From NCBI RefSeq assembly GCF_000262545.1, contig NZ_JH660659.1:5240-69239 (forward strand): 64,000 nucleotides of DNA. Direction: 5' to 3'. This DNA comes from Prevotella bivia DSM 20514 (GTDB lineage: Bacteria > Bacteroidota > Bacteroidia > Bacteroidales > Bacteroidaceae). The translations under genes were made by a program, and so were the position numbers. Under the pieces are notes generated by a model that had not been told where the DNA came from, did no database searches, and saw nothing but the letters and a program-made list of their open reading frames with translations. Positions 41,681 to 50,002 of the stretch are shown here, one piece after another; within the stretch, counting starts at the first letter, position 1, and each line of letters begins with the position of its first letter.

Positions 41681-43058
41681 CGCTTTCATCCCACGCCTAA
41701 AGGCTGTGGGCATTCCCGCTATCGATCGTAAGGACGGTACGCCCGCCCTTACCTTAGCTGTCATTCCTAGTCAGCTAGTCTTTGATACCGATGAGAGCGG
41801 AGCAATTCTTACAAAGGTGTTATCAGCGAACACGGCTAAGGTGGGATTGTATGACGGACAGACAGAGGTAACAGCCGAGAAGTACAATATAACTCCTGTG
41901 AATTGTACGGCTACACTTGCTAATGGTGTGCTAACTATTACTAGCGTTACCAAGGGCGCATATAGCGGAAGAGTGGATATCACGTCTACTTACAAGGGTA
42001 ACACTCGTGTAGGTAGTGTAGCTTTCAACGTGAACGCTAACCACGTGTATGATGCTAAGTTTGAAGCTAATGAAAAGGCTATCGAAGCGATAGTATCGGA
42101 TACAGCAGTGAAAGAGGATGGTTCGTTGCTAAGTAAGGCTTACTCTATGTTCAAAATGTTATCGGACAAGATTAGGTTGTTTGTTACAGACGGATTAAAG
42201 AAAGCAGGGATAGAGATAACATCTGATAGCGTGAACTTAATGGGTAACAAGGTGAAAGTTACCAATAACGATAAAGAAGCATCTCTATTTGAGAATGGAA
42301 AGCTCAATGCCAACTTTATAGATGCGAAGAAAATCGTTGCAGAGGGCATCAAGGCACAAACCATTGATGCAGAGAATGCTACGTTTGAGAATGTTAACGT
42401 GAAAGGAACAATTGAAGCTGATAAAGGTCGTATTGGGGGACTTGATATAAGGGATTATAAATTACACGGTGAACCAAGTATATTTTCAGGGTGGACTATT
42501 CCTAGTATATGGCTGGGTGATCATGATAAAGGACAGTATGTTTCTTTAGGAGATGCTCTGCCTGCAACATCTATGTTACGAGGAGTCGCACGGTTTGAAT
42601 ATAATATTAAAGAAACTAACGGTTATAATGATGTCCATAATAACATAGCATTATACTTATCTTCGAAAGGGTCAGGATTTGAAACAGAAAATAACAACAT
42701 TGCTCTATATATATCTGCTGGCACTATCAAAGGATTCAGGCTAAAAGTTGCCCGTATTGGCGCAAGAACGTATTACATCGACAAAATGGATACTTTCCTT
42801 GTCAACACCGCAACAACTGGCTATCTTAATTGGTATCTACCATCAGACTGTGAAGATGGGCAAGTGGTGCATATTGTACCTGGGGTGGACTGTTCCTTAA
42901 CGATACACACTCAAGGAGTAGATAGATTCTCAAGCAGAAATAGTGGTACTGAGCGAAGTATTAACGGTGCACGTATTCACCAATTCGTCTACGATGCGGT
43001 GAACCATTTATGGTATTGGGGGTGGCAGAACTAATGCCCCCATATCCCTCTCACTGCA

Positions 43059-43114
43059 TTCCTCGCATGGCTAAGAGTATGCTCTTTTTGCCTTAGTTAT
43101 GCATGGAGTGCGTT
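43059..43114 (+). terminator. imperfect hairpin after gene B
   Basis: GCATTCC ... GCATGGCTAAG pairs imperfectly with CTTAG-TT-ATGCATGG ... GTGC, with T-rich sequence around it. It lies between the convergent tail and integrase genes. Confidence 0.4.
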
Positions 43115-43190
43115 TGTTTAATAATTTGTAGGAAAGATGGATAGTAGGACGGTAATATATGCCATTCTATTTTTTTAAATATTAAATAGG

Positions 43191-44408
43191 TTACAGCACT
43201 CCTTTATAACTTAGCAACAACTTATTAGCCTCCTTTATATCCTTTGGTGTATAAATGTCAGTTATTAATATCGAAGAATGACGTGCCTGATCACGCACTG
43301 TCAAAATATCTGTGTTCGCATGAAGCATATTCGTTATACCAGTATCTTTGAGTGAATATAACTTATAACGGTCGCTAAGATTTAACTCCTTACGCAGCAC
43401 TCGACTCCAATAATCTCTAAAACACTTCTCGTTCCTACGCTCCGCACCAGGCATAAAATCATCACCAAACAAATAATAACTTCCTGGATTATTAAACACT
43501 TTCAAATCAATCATCAGTCGTAACACATGATCAGGAACTGTAAGCACTGCATCGTGATGATTTTTTGTTATGTTACCATGTAAAAACAAAGTCTTCCGTT
43601 TAACACTAAAGTCCTCCACCTTTATATAACTCATCTCACGAGGACGAATAAAAAGATAATGTAACATATAACAAGCCAACAAATAATGCCTATTATGCTC
43701 CCATAACCAAGAATGTATTATGGTTAACACTTCATTAGGAATTACATCACGATTCTTTATCTGTTCCCTACGCTTTACCACGGAATAACTCTTAGTAGGG
43801 TCATTCGGAACATAACCACGCTCCACCAAATACTTACAAAACGTCTTTAACCAAGATAAATAATTATTCCTCGTACGAAGTGTATTATTCCTATCTATAA
43901 AAACATAATCCAAAAACTGACCCACCATTCGATGGTCAAACTGATAAGAATAAAATAGGTTTACTTTCTCTTTTTCCTTCCACTCCTTCAATACCCTCAG
44001 TCTACTCATATAAGATACCACTGACTCTTCTCTCATATTATGCTCTTTCAGTAGTTTCCATAAATATTCCTCATATTTCCTACATACATCATCGAAAGAA
44101 GAATATGCTAAAGGCTGTTCTATCTCCACCCAAGGATTCCATCCCTGCAGTAGTTTTTCTGTGAGTCTTTTGATAAGAGCTTCGCCGAATATACGCTGAC
44201 TACGCTTACCTTTAATATGACCAAGCATAAACTTCTTAATATGAAACTTACCCCTTGCAGGGTCAAAGGCAGAAAGAGAAACATAACATTCCGAAGCCTG
44301 ATGAAACTTCGGAATTTTCCATCCAATTATCTCATTGATAACTGTTGCTCCACTCTGATAAGGAAAACTTTTTTTAGGCATTTCTAAACTTTGTTTGAAA
44401 TGCCCCAT
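43191..44408 (-). CDS. tyrosine recombinase / phage integrase
   Basis: 405 residues. An N-terminal SAM-like core-binding domain (about 110-215) precedes the catalytic domain. Catalytic residues are visible as Arg in FIRPREMSYIK (near 250), Lys in HGNITKNHHD (near 276), the box II segment KLYSLKDTGITNM (near 350, Lys in place of the usual His), and ARHSSILITDIYT with His and the nucleophile Tyr (near 386). It probably integrates and excises the island, and lies 108 bases from tRNA-Pro, a common attachment site. No attachment repeat was found at the far end. Confidence 0.92.
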   Translation of the reverse strand: MGHFKQSLEMPKKSFPYQSGATVINEIIGWKIPKFHQASECYVSLSAFDPARGKFHIKKFMLGHIKGKRSQRIFGEALIKRLTEKLLQGWNPWVEIEQPLAYSSFDDVCRKYEEYLWKLLKEHNMREESVVSYMSRLRVLKEWKEKEKVNLFYSYQFDHRMVGQFLDYVFIDRNNTLRTRNNYLSWLKTFCKYLVERGYVPNDPTKSYSVVKRREQIKNRDVIPNEVLTIIHSWLWEHNRHYLLACYMLHYLFIRPREMSYIKVEDFSVKRKTLFLHGNITKNHHDAVLTVPDHVLRLMIDLKVFNNPGSYYLFGDDFMPGAERRNEKCFRDYWSRVLRKELNLSDRYKLYSLKDTGITNMLHANTDILTVRDQARHSSILITDIYTPKDIKEANKLLLSYKGVL

Positions 44409-44516
44409 TGAACAATTAGTATTAAACTAAAATCAAGCTTCACCGACTTTTCGCCGACCTCAACACCCCCGACCATACGGAAGTATCAAATAATCAATCG
44501 CTTAACTTTGTTTTTG

Positions 44517-44591
44517 TCGGGATGACAAGACTCGAACTTGCGACCACTGGTCCCCCAGACCAGCATTCTAAACCTACTGAACTACATCCCG
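44517..44591 (-). tRNA. tRNA-Pro (anticodon GGG)
   Basis: Reading leftward: acceptor CGGGATG pairs with CATCCCG, the anticodon stem CTGGT-CTGGGGG-ACCAG gives GGG, and the T arm AAG-TTCGAGT-CTT is intact. CCA is not encoded. Its 3' end faces the integrase, so it is the probable integration site of the island. Confidence 0.95.
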
Positions 44592-44839
44592 CTCGTGATT
44601 TTGTTGTGCAAAATTAATGAGAAATAGTGGGATTAGCAAATTTTTCATTTTGTTTTTAACGCTACTCAAATATAAATAGTATCTTTGTATAGAAAAGTCT
44701 GCACTCGGCAATATTCAAGCGTGCTTGTATTGCCCTCGTTTGCATTATCTTTATAGAAGTTATAATTAGAGCTATTAGAAACGGATTTTATACTATTATA
44801 GAATAAGTAAAATGGCACCATTTTAAGAAGCAAAATATC

Positions 44840-46096
44840 ATGCAATATACGATAAAACCTCCTACTGAACCGATAGATGCTAGCATTAATTTGCCGTCAT
44901 CTAAGAGTATCAGTAATCGTTCGCTTATCATTAATGTGTTGTCAAAAAGTAAGATAACGCCTAATAATCTTTCCGATTGCGATGATACTAATGTTATCAT
45001 AAAAGCATTGAAAGATATGCCAAAGGTGATAGATGTAGGTGCGGCAGGTACGGCTATGCGCTTTATGACTGCTTTTTTAAGTGTAACGGCTGGTGAGCAT
45101 ATAATAACGGGCAGCGAAAGAATGAAGCATCGCCCAATAGGGGTTCTTGTGAGTGCTTTGCGATCGCTTGGTGCTAGTATCACTTATGAGGGTGAGGAAG
45201 GATTTCCACCTCTCTGTATTCAGGGACAACGATTGAAGGGAGGGCACTTAGATATAGCAGGGAATGTAAGCTCGCAATACATTTCAGCATTGTTAATGGT
45301 AGGCCCTATCTTTGAAGAGGGGTTAGAATTGAGATTGATAGGTAATATCGTATCTCGTCCTTATATCGACCTCACGCTACACATTATGCATGAATATGGA
45401 GTGAGAGTAGAATGGACAGATGTTGATACTATTACTGTTCCTGCTCAAGATTATCAAGCAGATAACTATTATATTGAAAATGATTGGACTGCTTCAAATT
45501 ATTGGTATGAAATCCTAGCTCTGCATAAAGGCACTGAAGCAAAGCTCACCTTACCTGGGCTGAGAGATGGTTCGCGACAAGGCGACTCCTCTGTGCGTTA
45601 TATTTTTTCGTTATTAGGTATTAAGACTGCTTTTGTAAATAATGGCGACGGTGATCAATCGGCAGTGAAGTTGTCAAAGCATGCTTGTATGTTGAAGCGA
45701 TTAGAGTATGATTTTATCAATCAACCTGATCTTGCACAGACGTTTATAGCACTATGCCCATTGTTGAATATGCCTTTCCACTTCACGGGATTAGCTAGTT
45801 TAAAAATAAAGGAAACTGACCGAATAATGGCAATGAAAACTGAAATGCGTAAGCTAGGATATGTGTTGCACGATAAGAATGATGCCGAGCTGTATTGGGA
45901 TGGTGAACGTTGTGAGGCTGAAAACGACCCTGTTATTGAGACTTACGAAGATCATCGTATGGCAATGGCGTTTGCCCCTCTTGCTTTAAAGTTGGGGAAA
46001 ATAACTATTAATGATCCGTTGGTAGTAACAAAATCGTATCCACATTTTTGGGAAGATCTCAAAAGTGTAGGCTTTAGAATAGAGAATAGAGATTAA
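44840..46096 (+). CDS. aroA: 3-phosphoshikimate 1-carboxyvinyltransferase (EPSP synthase)
   Basis: Shikimate-pathway enzyme that joins PEP to shikimate-3-phosphate. Signature elements are PSSKSISNRSLIIN near 20 (phosphate-binding Lys and Ser), GAAGTAMRFMTAFLSV near 72, NVSSQYISALLM near 144, and KIKETDRIMAM near 330. The 418-residue length is slightly short for the family but normal for Bacteroidota. The 248 bases before it hold promoter-like TATCTTTG (44680-44687) and no gene. It is followed after 1 base by a small membrane protein gene. Confidence 0.95.
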   Translation: MQYTIKPPTEPIDASINLPSSKSISNRSLIINVLSKSKITPNNLSDCDDTNVIIKALKDMPKVIDVGAAGTAMRFMTAFLSVTAGEHIITGSERMKHRPIGVLVSALRSLGASITYEGEEGFPPLCIQGQRLKGGHLDIAGNVSSQYISALLMVGPIFEEGLELRLIGNIVSRPYIDLTLHIMHEYGVRVEWTDVDTITVPAQDYQADNYYIENDWTASNYWYEILALHKGTEAKLTLPGLRDGSRQGDSSVRYIFSLLGIKTAFVNNGDGDQSAVKLSKHACMLKRLEYDFINQPDLAQTFIALCPLLNMPFHFTGLASLKIKETDRIMAMKTEMRKLGYVLHDKNDAELYWDGERCEAENDPVIETYEDHRMAMAFAPLALKLGKITINDPLVVTKSYPHFWEDLKSVGFRIENRD

Positions 46097-46097
46097 G

Positions 46098-46496
46098 ATG
46101 AATATTATAATAATAGGTGTGGTAGCGTTGATGGGCTTAGGCTTAACAGCAGGGGTAATCACGCTTCTTAGCAAGAAACAAGAAGGTGAGTCTGATGTGG
46201 TACAGCCCACTTCGGGCGATTGCTCTACATGTACTGGTATTGCTGATAGTTGCGAGCAGGTCTGTATGATGGAAGCAGCTACCAAGCAAGCTGAATATTA
46301 TGATGATGAAGAGTTGGATAGGTTCATAGGTAGGTCATCGGATAGCTATACAGTAGAGGAAGCTGAAGAATTTGCCAAGGTTCTTTATACGATGCAACCT
46401 CATGAAGCTAAGGGTTGGAATAGGAGCTTAGTAGTGAGAGGTATCAATGTTCCTAATCAAATAAAAGATGAGCTTATCACCATTATTAATGGGTGA
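46098..46496 (+). CDS. small membrane-anchored Cys-containing protein, unknown
   Basis: 132 residues with one N-terminal helix (IIIIGVVALMGLGLTAGVITLL), a Cys cluster (CSTC, then CEQVC near 54) and a C-terminal helical region ending RSLVVRGINVPNQIKDEL. It resembles proteins annotated loosely as phospholipases in Bacteroidota, with no catalytic motif seen. It starts right after aroA and is probably in its operon. Confidence 0.65.
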   Translation: MNIIIIGVVALMGLGLTAGVITLLSKKQEGESDVVQPTSGDCSTCTGIADSCEQVCMMEAATKQAEYYDDEELDRFIGRSSDSYTVEEAEEFAKVLYTMQPHEAKGWNRSLVVRGINVPNQIKDELITIING

Positions 46497-46537
46497 AGAT
46501 AAAATATGGAAAGATGATAAAAAGAAAGCAATAAAGT

Positions 46538-46948
46538 ATGGAAATAAAAATTAGTAAGCTAGAAGAGATCAACGAAGCAGCAAAGCTGTTTATTAGTGCT
46601 ATTAGCAAAGATAATGTTTTTGCCTTTTATGGTAAGATGGGAGCAGGTAAGACAACCTTTATTAAAGCCATTTGCGAAGAGTTGGGTGTTGAGGATGTTA
46701 TTACATCACCTACTTTTGCCATTGTAAATGAATATACTGATGGTAAAGGTAGTCCTATTTACCACTTCGATTTCTACAGAATTAAGAAATTAGACGAGGT
46801 TTACGATATGGGATATGCCGACTATTTTGATAGTGGTAACCTCTGCTTCTTAGAATGGCCAGAGCTTATAGAGGATCTTCTTCCTGAGAATGTTGTAAAG
46901 GTAACAATAGAAGAAACAGAAGGTAGCTGTAGGCGGATTACGTTTTAG
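46538..46948 (+). CDS. tsaE: tRNA threonylcarbamoyladenosine biosynthesis ATPase TsaE
   Basis: 136 residues. The Walker A motif GKMGAGKTTFIKAI is near residue 32, and the TsaE-specific SPTFAIVNEY (near 60), YHFDFYRI and LEWPEL segments are present. It drives the TsaB/TsaD complex making t6A37 on ANN-decoding tRNAs. Size and motif order are standard. Confidence 0.95.
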   Translation: MEIKISKLEEINEAAKLFISAISKDNVFAFYGKMGAGKTTFIKAICEELGVEDVITSPTFAIVNEYTDGKGSPIYHFDFYRIKKLDEVYDMGYADYFDSGNLCFLEWPELIEDLLPENVVKVTIEETEGSCRRITF

Positions 46949-46991
46949 AAAGGTTTACATTTAGCACCAGTCTAGTTTTATAAATTAAGAT

Positions 46992-47699
46992 ATGAAGAGA
47001 ATATTATTGATATTTAGCCTTGTGCTTACCGCTATGATTGTTATGGCACAAAAGCTTTCATGCTGTGGAGCAACTCAATGTGATAAGCGGGCACGTGTAG
47101 AACTCATCACTTCCAAAGGGCGCATTGTAGTGGAACTCTATAATGAGACACCTTGCCATCGTGATAATTTTCTCAAACTTGCCCGTCAAGGCATCTATGA
47201 TGGTGTTTTGTGGCATCGTGTGATCGCCAACTTTATGATCCAGTCGGGCGATACCACCTCACGTCATGCCTTACCTGGTGATCTTCTCGGTGAGGGCGAT
47301 CTCAATTACACCTTAGATGCAGAGATAAAATATCCTAAAATCTTCCATAAACGTGGTGCGTTAGCAGCAGCACGCGAGAGCGATGATGTTAATCCTGCTC
47401 GAAAGTCATCTGCAGCCCAATTCTATATCGTATGGGGTAAGGTGTATGATGAGGCTGGGCTTGATCAAATGCAGGCAAAAATTGACAAGCGTACCAATGG
47501 CACAGTAAGGCTCACTCCCGAAGTGCGCCAATACTATATACAGCATGGTGGCACTCCACACCTAGATGGTCAGTACACCGTTTTTGGGGAGGTTGTGGAA
47601 GGGTTTGATGTGGTAGAGAAAATCGACTTTGTAAAAACCGATTCTAATGATCGTCCAGTAGAAGACGTAAAGATCATCAGAGCTACCGTTTTGCCATAA
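46992..47699 (+). CDS. secreted cyclophilin-type peptidyl-prolyl isomerase
   Basis: 235 residues. It begins with a signal peptide (MKRILLIFSLVLTAMIVMAQ), followed by a Cys pair, so it is exported or periplasmic. Cyclophilin features are VVELYNETPCHRDNFL near 42, VLWHRVIANFMIQSGDTTS near 72 (catalytic Arg 73) and AQFYIVWGKVYD near 143. The family insert from 150 to 190 is longer than in E. coli PpiB. It would speed proline-limited folding outside the cytoplasm. Confidence 0.92.
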   Translation: MKRILLIFSLVLTAMIVMAQKLSCCGATQCDKRARVELITSKGRIVVELYNETPCHRDNFLKLARQGIYDGVLWHRVIANFMIQSGDTTSRHALPGDLLGEGDLNYTLDAEIKYPKIFHKRGALAAARESDDVNPARKSSAAQFYIVWGKVYDEAGLDQMQAKIDKRTNGTVRLTPEVRQYYIQHGGTPHLDGQYTVFGEVVEGFDVVEKIDFVKTDSNDRPVEDVKIIRATVLP

Positions 47700-47892
47700 G
47701 CAAAGTTTTTCCACCAACACCTTTAAATCGCTCTATAACGGTAACGATTCTTGGGAGTACATCTTGTTTCTTTGTTAAATTAAGCAATAGCCCTAGAAAA
47801 AAAGAAAGGATTTTAGGAAGCCGAAGTGAAATTAAGAAGAATTATTGGTAAAATCCAATAACGTAAGAAATATATAGAAAAAAGAGTAAAAG

Positions 47893-47925
47893 TTTTCCAT
47901 TCTAGCAGAAAAAGCCTTACTTTTG
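47893..47925 (+). promoter_or_regulatory. promoter of the etf operon
   Basis: TTTT (47893-47896), 21 bases, TACTTTTG (47918-47925), about 48 bases before the start of etfB. The 273-base gap after the cyclophilin gene contains no ORF I support. Confidence 0.55.
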
Positions 47926-47972
47926 CCTATGGATACCGTAAATGAAATATCATAATAAACAATTATATAACT

Positions 47973-48842
47973 ATGAGTTTAAAAATCGTAGTACTTGCTA
48001 AACAGGTGCCCGATACACGAAATGTGGGTAAGGACGCAATGACAGAGGCTGGTACTGTTAACCGAGCTGCTCTTCCTGCAATTTTTAATCCAGAAGACCT
48101 AAACGCTCTAGAACAAGCTTTAAGATTGAAAGAACAGAACCTTGGTTCTACCGTCGGTGTATTAACAATGGGACCTCCACGTGCAGGTGAAATTATTCGA
48201 CAGAGTCTTTATCGTGGAGCAGATACTGGTTGGTTGCTTACCGATCGTAAGTTTGCTGGAGCTGACTCTTTAGCTACTTCTTATGCACTATCAATAGCTA
48301 TCAAGAAGATAGGCGATGTAGATATTGTTATTGGTGGTCGTCAAGCTATTGATGGTGATACCGCACAGGTTGGTCCTCAGGTGGCACAGAAGTTGGGTTT
48401 GAACCAAGTTACATACGCAGAAGAAATCGTAAAGATTGAAGATGGTAAAGCTATTATTCGTCGTCATATAGACGGTGGTGTAGAGCTTGTTGAGGCTCCA
48501 TTACCAGTATTGATCACGGTAAATGGTTCGGCTGCTCCTGCTCGTCCATGTAATGTGAAGCGAGTTATGAAGTATAAATATGCTAAATGCCCAATGGAGC
48601 GCACAGGCAATGAGCCATGGGCGCAGCTTTACGAAGAGCGTCCTTATTTAACGTTAAATCAATGGTCGGTTGCCGATGTTGATGGTGATGAAGCTCAATG
48701 TGGATTGTCAGGTTCACCAACTATGGTGAAAGCTGTGCAGAATATTGTGTTTCAGGCTAAAGAGAGTAAAACGCTCACCAGTTCAGATGAAGATGTAGAA
48801 GGCTTCATGAAAGAATTGTTGGATGAGAAGATTATAGGATAG
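47973..48842 (+). CDS. etfB: electron transfer flavoprotein, beta subunit
   Basis: 289 residues of the FixA/EtfB type: KIVVLAKQVPDTRNVG at the start, LEQALRLKEQ near 47, IGGRQAIDGDTAQVGPQVA near 116 (AMP/FAD binding) and an EtfB C-terminal arm. It pairs with EtfA to carry electrons from acyl-CoA dehydrogenase to a quinone or other acceptor. The three genes lie in order beta, alpha, dehydrogenase. Confidence 0.95.
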   Translation: MSLKIVVLAKQVPDTRNVGKDAMTEAGTVNRAALPAIFNPEDLNALEQALRLKEQNLGSTVGVLTMGPPRAGEIIRQSLYRGADTGWLLTDRKFAGADSLATSYALSIAIKKIGDVDIVIGGRQAIDGDTAQVGPQVAQKLGLNQVTYAEEIVKIEDGKAIIRRHIDGGVELVEAPLPVLITVNGSAAPARPCNVKRVMKYKYAKCPMERTGNEPWAQLYEERPYLTLNQWSVADVDGDEAQCGLSGSPTMVKAVQNIVFQAKESKTLTSSDEDVEGFMKELLDEKIIG

Positions 48843-48847
48843 TAATA

Positions 48848-48948
48848 AATTGAGAATTGAGAATTACGAATAGAAAATTTTTGCTTTAGCGTTTTCCTTT
48901 TCCTTTTTCTCAGCCCTTAATAAGGAGATTATTTCTCAATTCTCAATT
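48848..48948. repeat. inverted repeat between etfB and etfA
   Basis: AATTGAGAATTGAGAA (48848-48863) and its exact reverse complement (48933-48948) enclose a 69-base T-rich segment. The GAGAATT unit is itself repeated in each arm. The element fills the 126-base gap in an otherwise compact operon and could be a small repeat element or an RNA hairpin separating the two cistrons. Confidence 0.75.
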
Positions 48949-48968
48949 CTTAATTTTCAATTCAAGAA

Positions 48969-49991
48969 ATGAATAACGTATTTGTATATTGTGAAATTGA
49001 AGGTTCTACAGTTCAAGAGGTTTCGCTAGAATTACTAACAAAAGGAAGAAAACTAGCCAATGAACTTGGTGTGGAATTGAATGCCATTGTAGCTGGTGCT
49101 GGTATTAAAGATAAAGTGGAATCGCAGGTGCTTCCATACGGAGTGGATAAGTTGTTTGTATTTGACGATGAACGCCTTTTTCCTTACACTTCTGCCCCCC
49201 ACACAGATATTTTAGTAAACTTATTCAAAGAGGAAGAACCACAAGTTTGTCTTATGGGTGCTACCGTAATAGGTCGTGATCTTGGTCCTCGTGTATCCTC
49301 ATCTTTGACAAGTGGTTTAACAGCCGATTGCACCCAATTAGAAATAGGTTCATACGATGATAAGAAAGAGGGAAAGCATTATGATAAGATCCTTTATCAG
49401 ATCCGCCCTGCTTTCGGTGGTAATATTGTTGCTACGATTGTTAATCCTAAGCATCGTCCGCAGATGGCAACTGTACGCTCAGGTGTAATGCAGAAAGCAC
49501 TTTATGAAGGTAAAGCTAAAGGCGAGGTTGTTTATCCAGAAGTAGATAAATATGTTAGCGAGTTGAGCTATGCTGTAAAGGTACTAGAGCGACATGTTGA
49601 AGCAGCAAAGCATAACCTTAAGGGATCACCTATTGTTGTAGCTGGTGGCTATGGTGTAGGATCAAAAGAAGGTTTCGATCTTTTGTTCCAATTAGCTAAG
49701 GAAATTCATGGTGAGGTAGGTGCTAGTCGCGCTGCTGTTGATGCTGGTTGGGTAGACAATGATCGACAAATAGGGCAAACAGGTGTTACCGTTCATCCAA
49801 AGGTGTATATTGCTTGTGGTATCTCTGGGCAGATCCAACACATTGCTGGTATGCAGGAGTCGGGTATTATCATTTCTATTAATAGCGATCCTGATGCACC
49901 CATCAATCAGATTGCCGATTATGTTATTATAGGTACAGTAGAAGAAGTAGTGCCTAAGATGATAAAGTATTACAAACAGAACACTAAATAA
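48969..49991 (+). CDS. etfA: electron transfer flavoprotein, alpha subunit
   Basis: 340 residues. The C-terminal FAD-binding domain carries VVAGGYGVGSKEGFDLLFQLA near 223, GASRAAVDAGWVDNDRQIGQTG near 256 and IACGISGQIQHIAGM near 286. The N-terminal domain resembles EtfB. It works as a heterodimer with EtfB, taking electrons from the dehydrogenase encoded 11 bases downstream. Confidence 0.95.
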   Translation: MNNVFVYCEIEGSTVQEVSLELLTKGRKLANELGVELNAIVAGAGIKDKVESQVLPYGVDKLFVFDDERLFPYTSAPHTDILVNLFKEEEPQVCLMGATVIGRDLGPRVSSSLTSGLTADCTQLEIGSYDDKKEGKHYDKILYQIRPAFGGNIVATIVNPKHRPQMATVRSGVMQKALYEGKAKGEVVYPEVDKYVSELSYAVKVLERHVEAAKHNLKGSPIVVAGGYGVGSKEGFDLLFQLAKEIHGEVGASRAAVDAGWVDNDRQIGQTGVTVHPKVYIACGISGQIQHIAGMQESGIIISINSDPDAPINQIADYVIIGTVEEVVPKMIKYYKQNTK

Positions 49992-50002
49992 AGTAAGATA
50001 TC

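Larger units (their letters stand above)
40055..41727 (-). mobile_element. IS608-like IS200/IS605 element, copy 2 (inverted)
   Basis: 1673 bp, opposite in orientation to copy 1 and almost identical to it. Read on the minus strand, it follows TTAC (41731-41728) and ends with TCAA (40058-40055). The flanks fuse perfectly in frame when it is removed. Copies 1 and 2 enclose only 933 bases. Homologous recombination between them would invert the segment carrying most of gene A and the start of gene B. Confidence 0.95.
40009..43034 (+). pseudogene. tail fibre-like gene B, split by an IS608-like element
   Basis: Codons at 40009-40054 and 41728-43034 join to a 450-residue frame. The junction reads SVRKNIH-GKDGTPALTLAV with no base lost. 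The N-terminus (MVLAQKTFSVRKNIHGK) resembles that of gene A. Later parts look like phage fibre or tip proteins: EITSDSVNLMGNKVKVTN, IDAENATFENVNVKGTIEAD and GRIGGLDI are typical trimeric fibre repeats, followed by a C-terminal domain rich in aromatics (ending WYWGWQN) that may bind receptor. As it stands, the IS right boundary is open in frame with the remainder, giving a 470-codon hybrid ORF from 41622. Confidence 0.88.

Noticed and set aside
20440..44516. Diversity-generating retroelement or retron in the island
   Set aside because: No reverse transcriptase frame is present on either strand, and no template/variable repeat pair was seen near the fibre genes.
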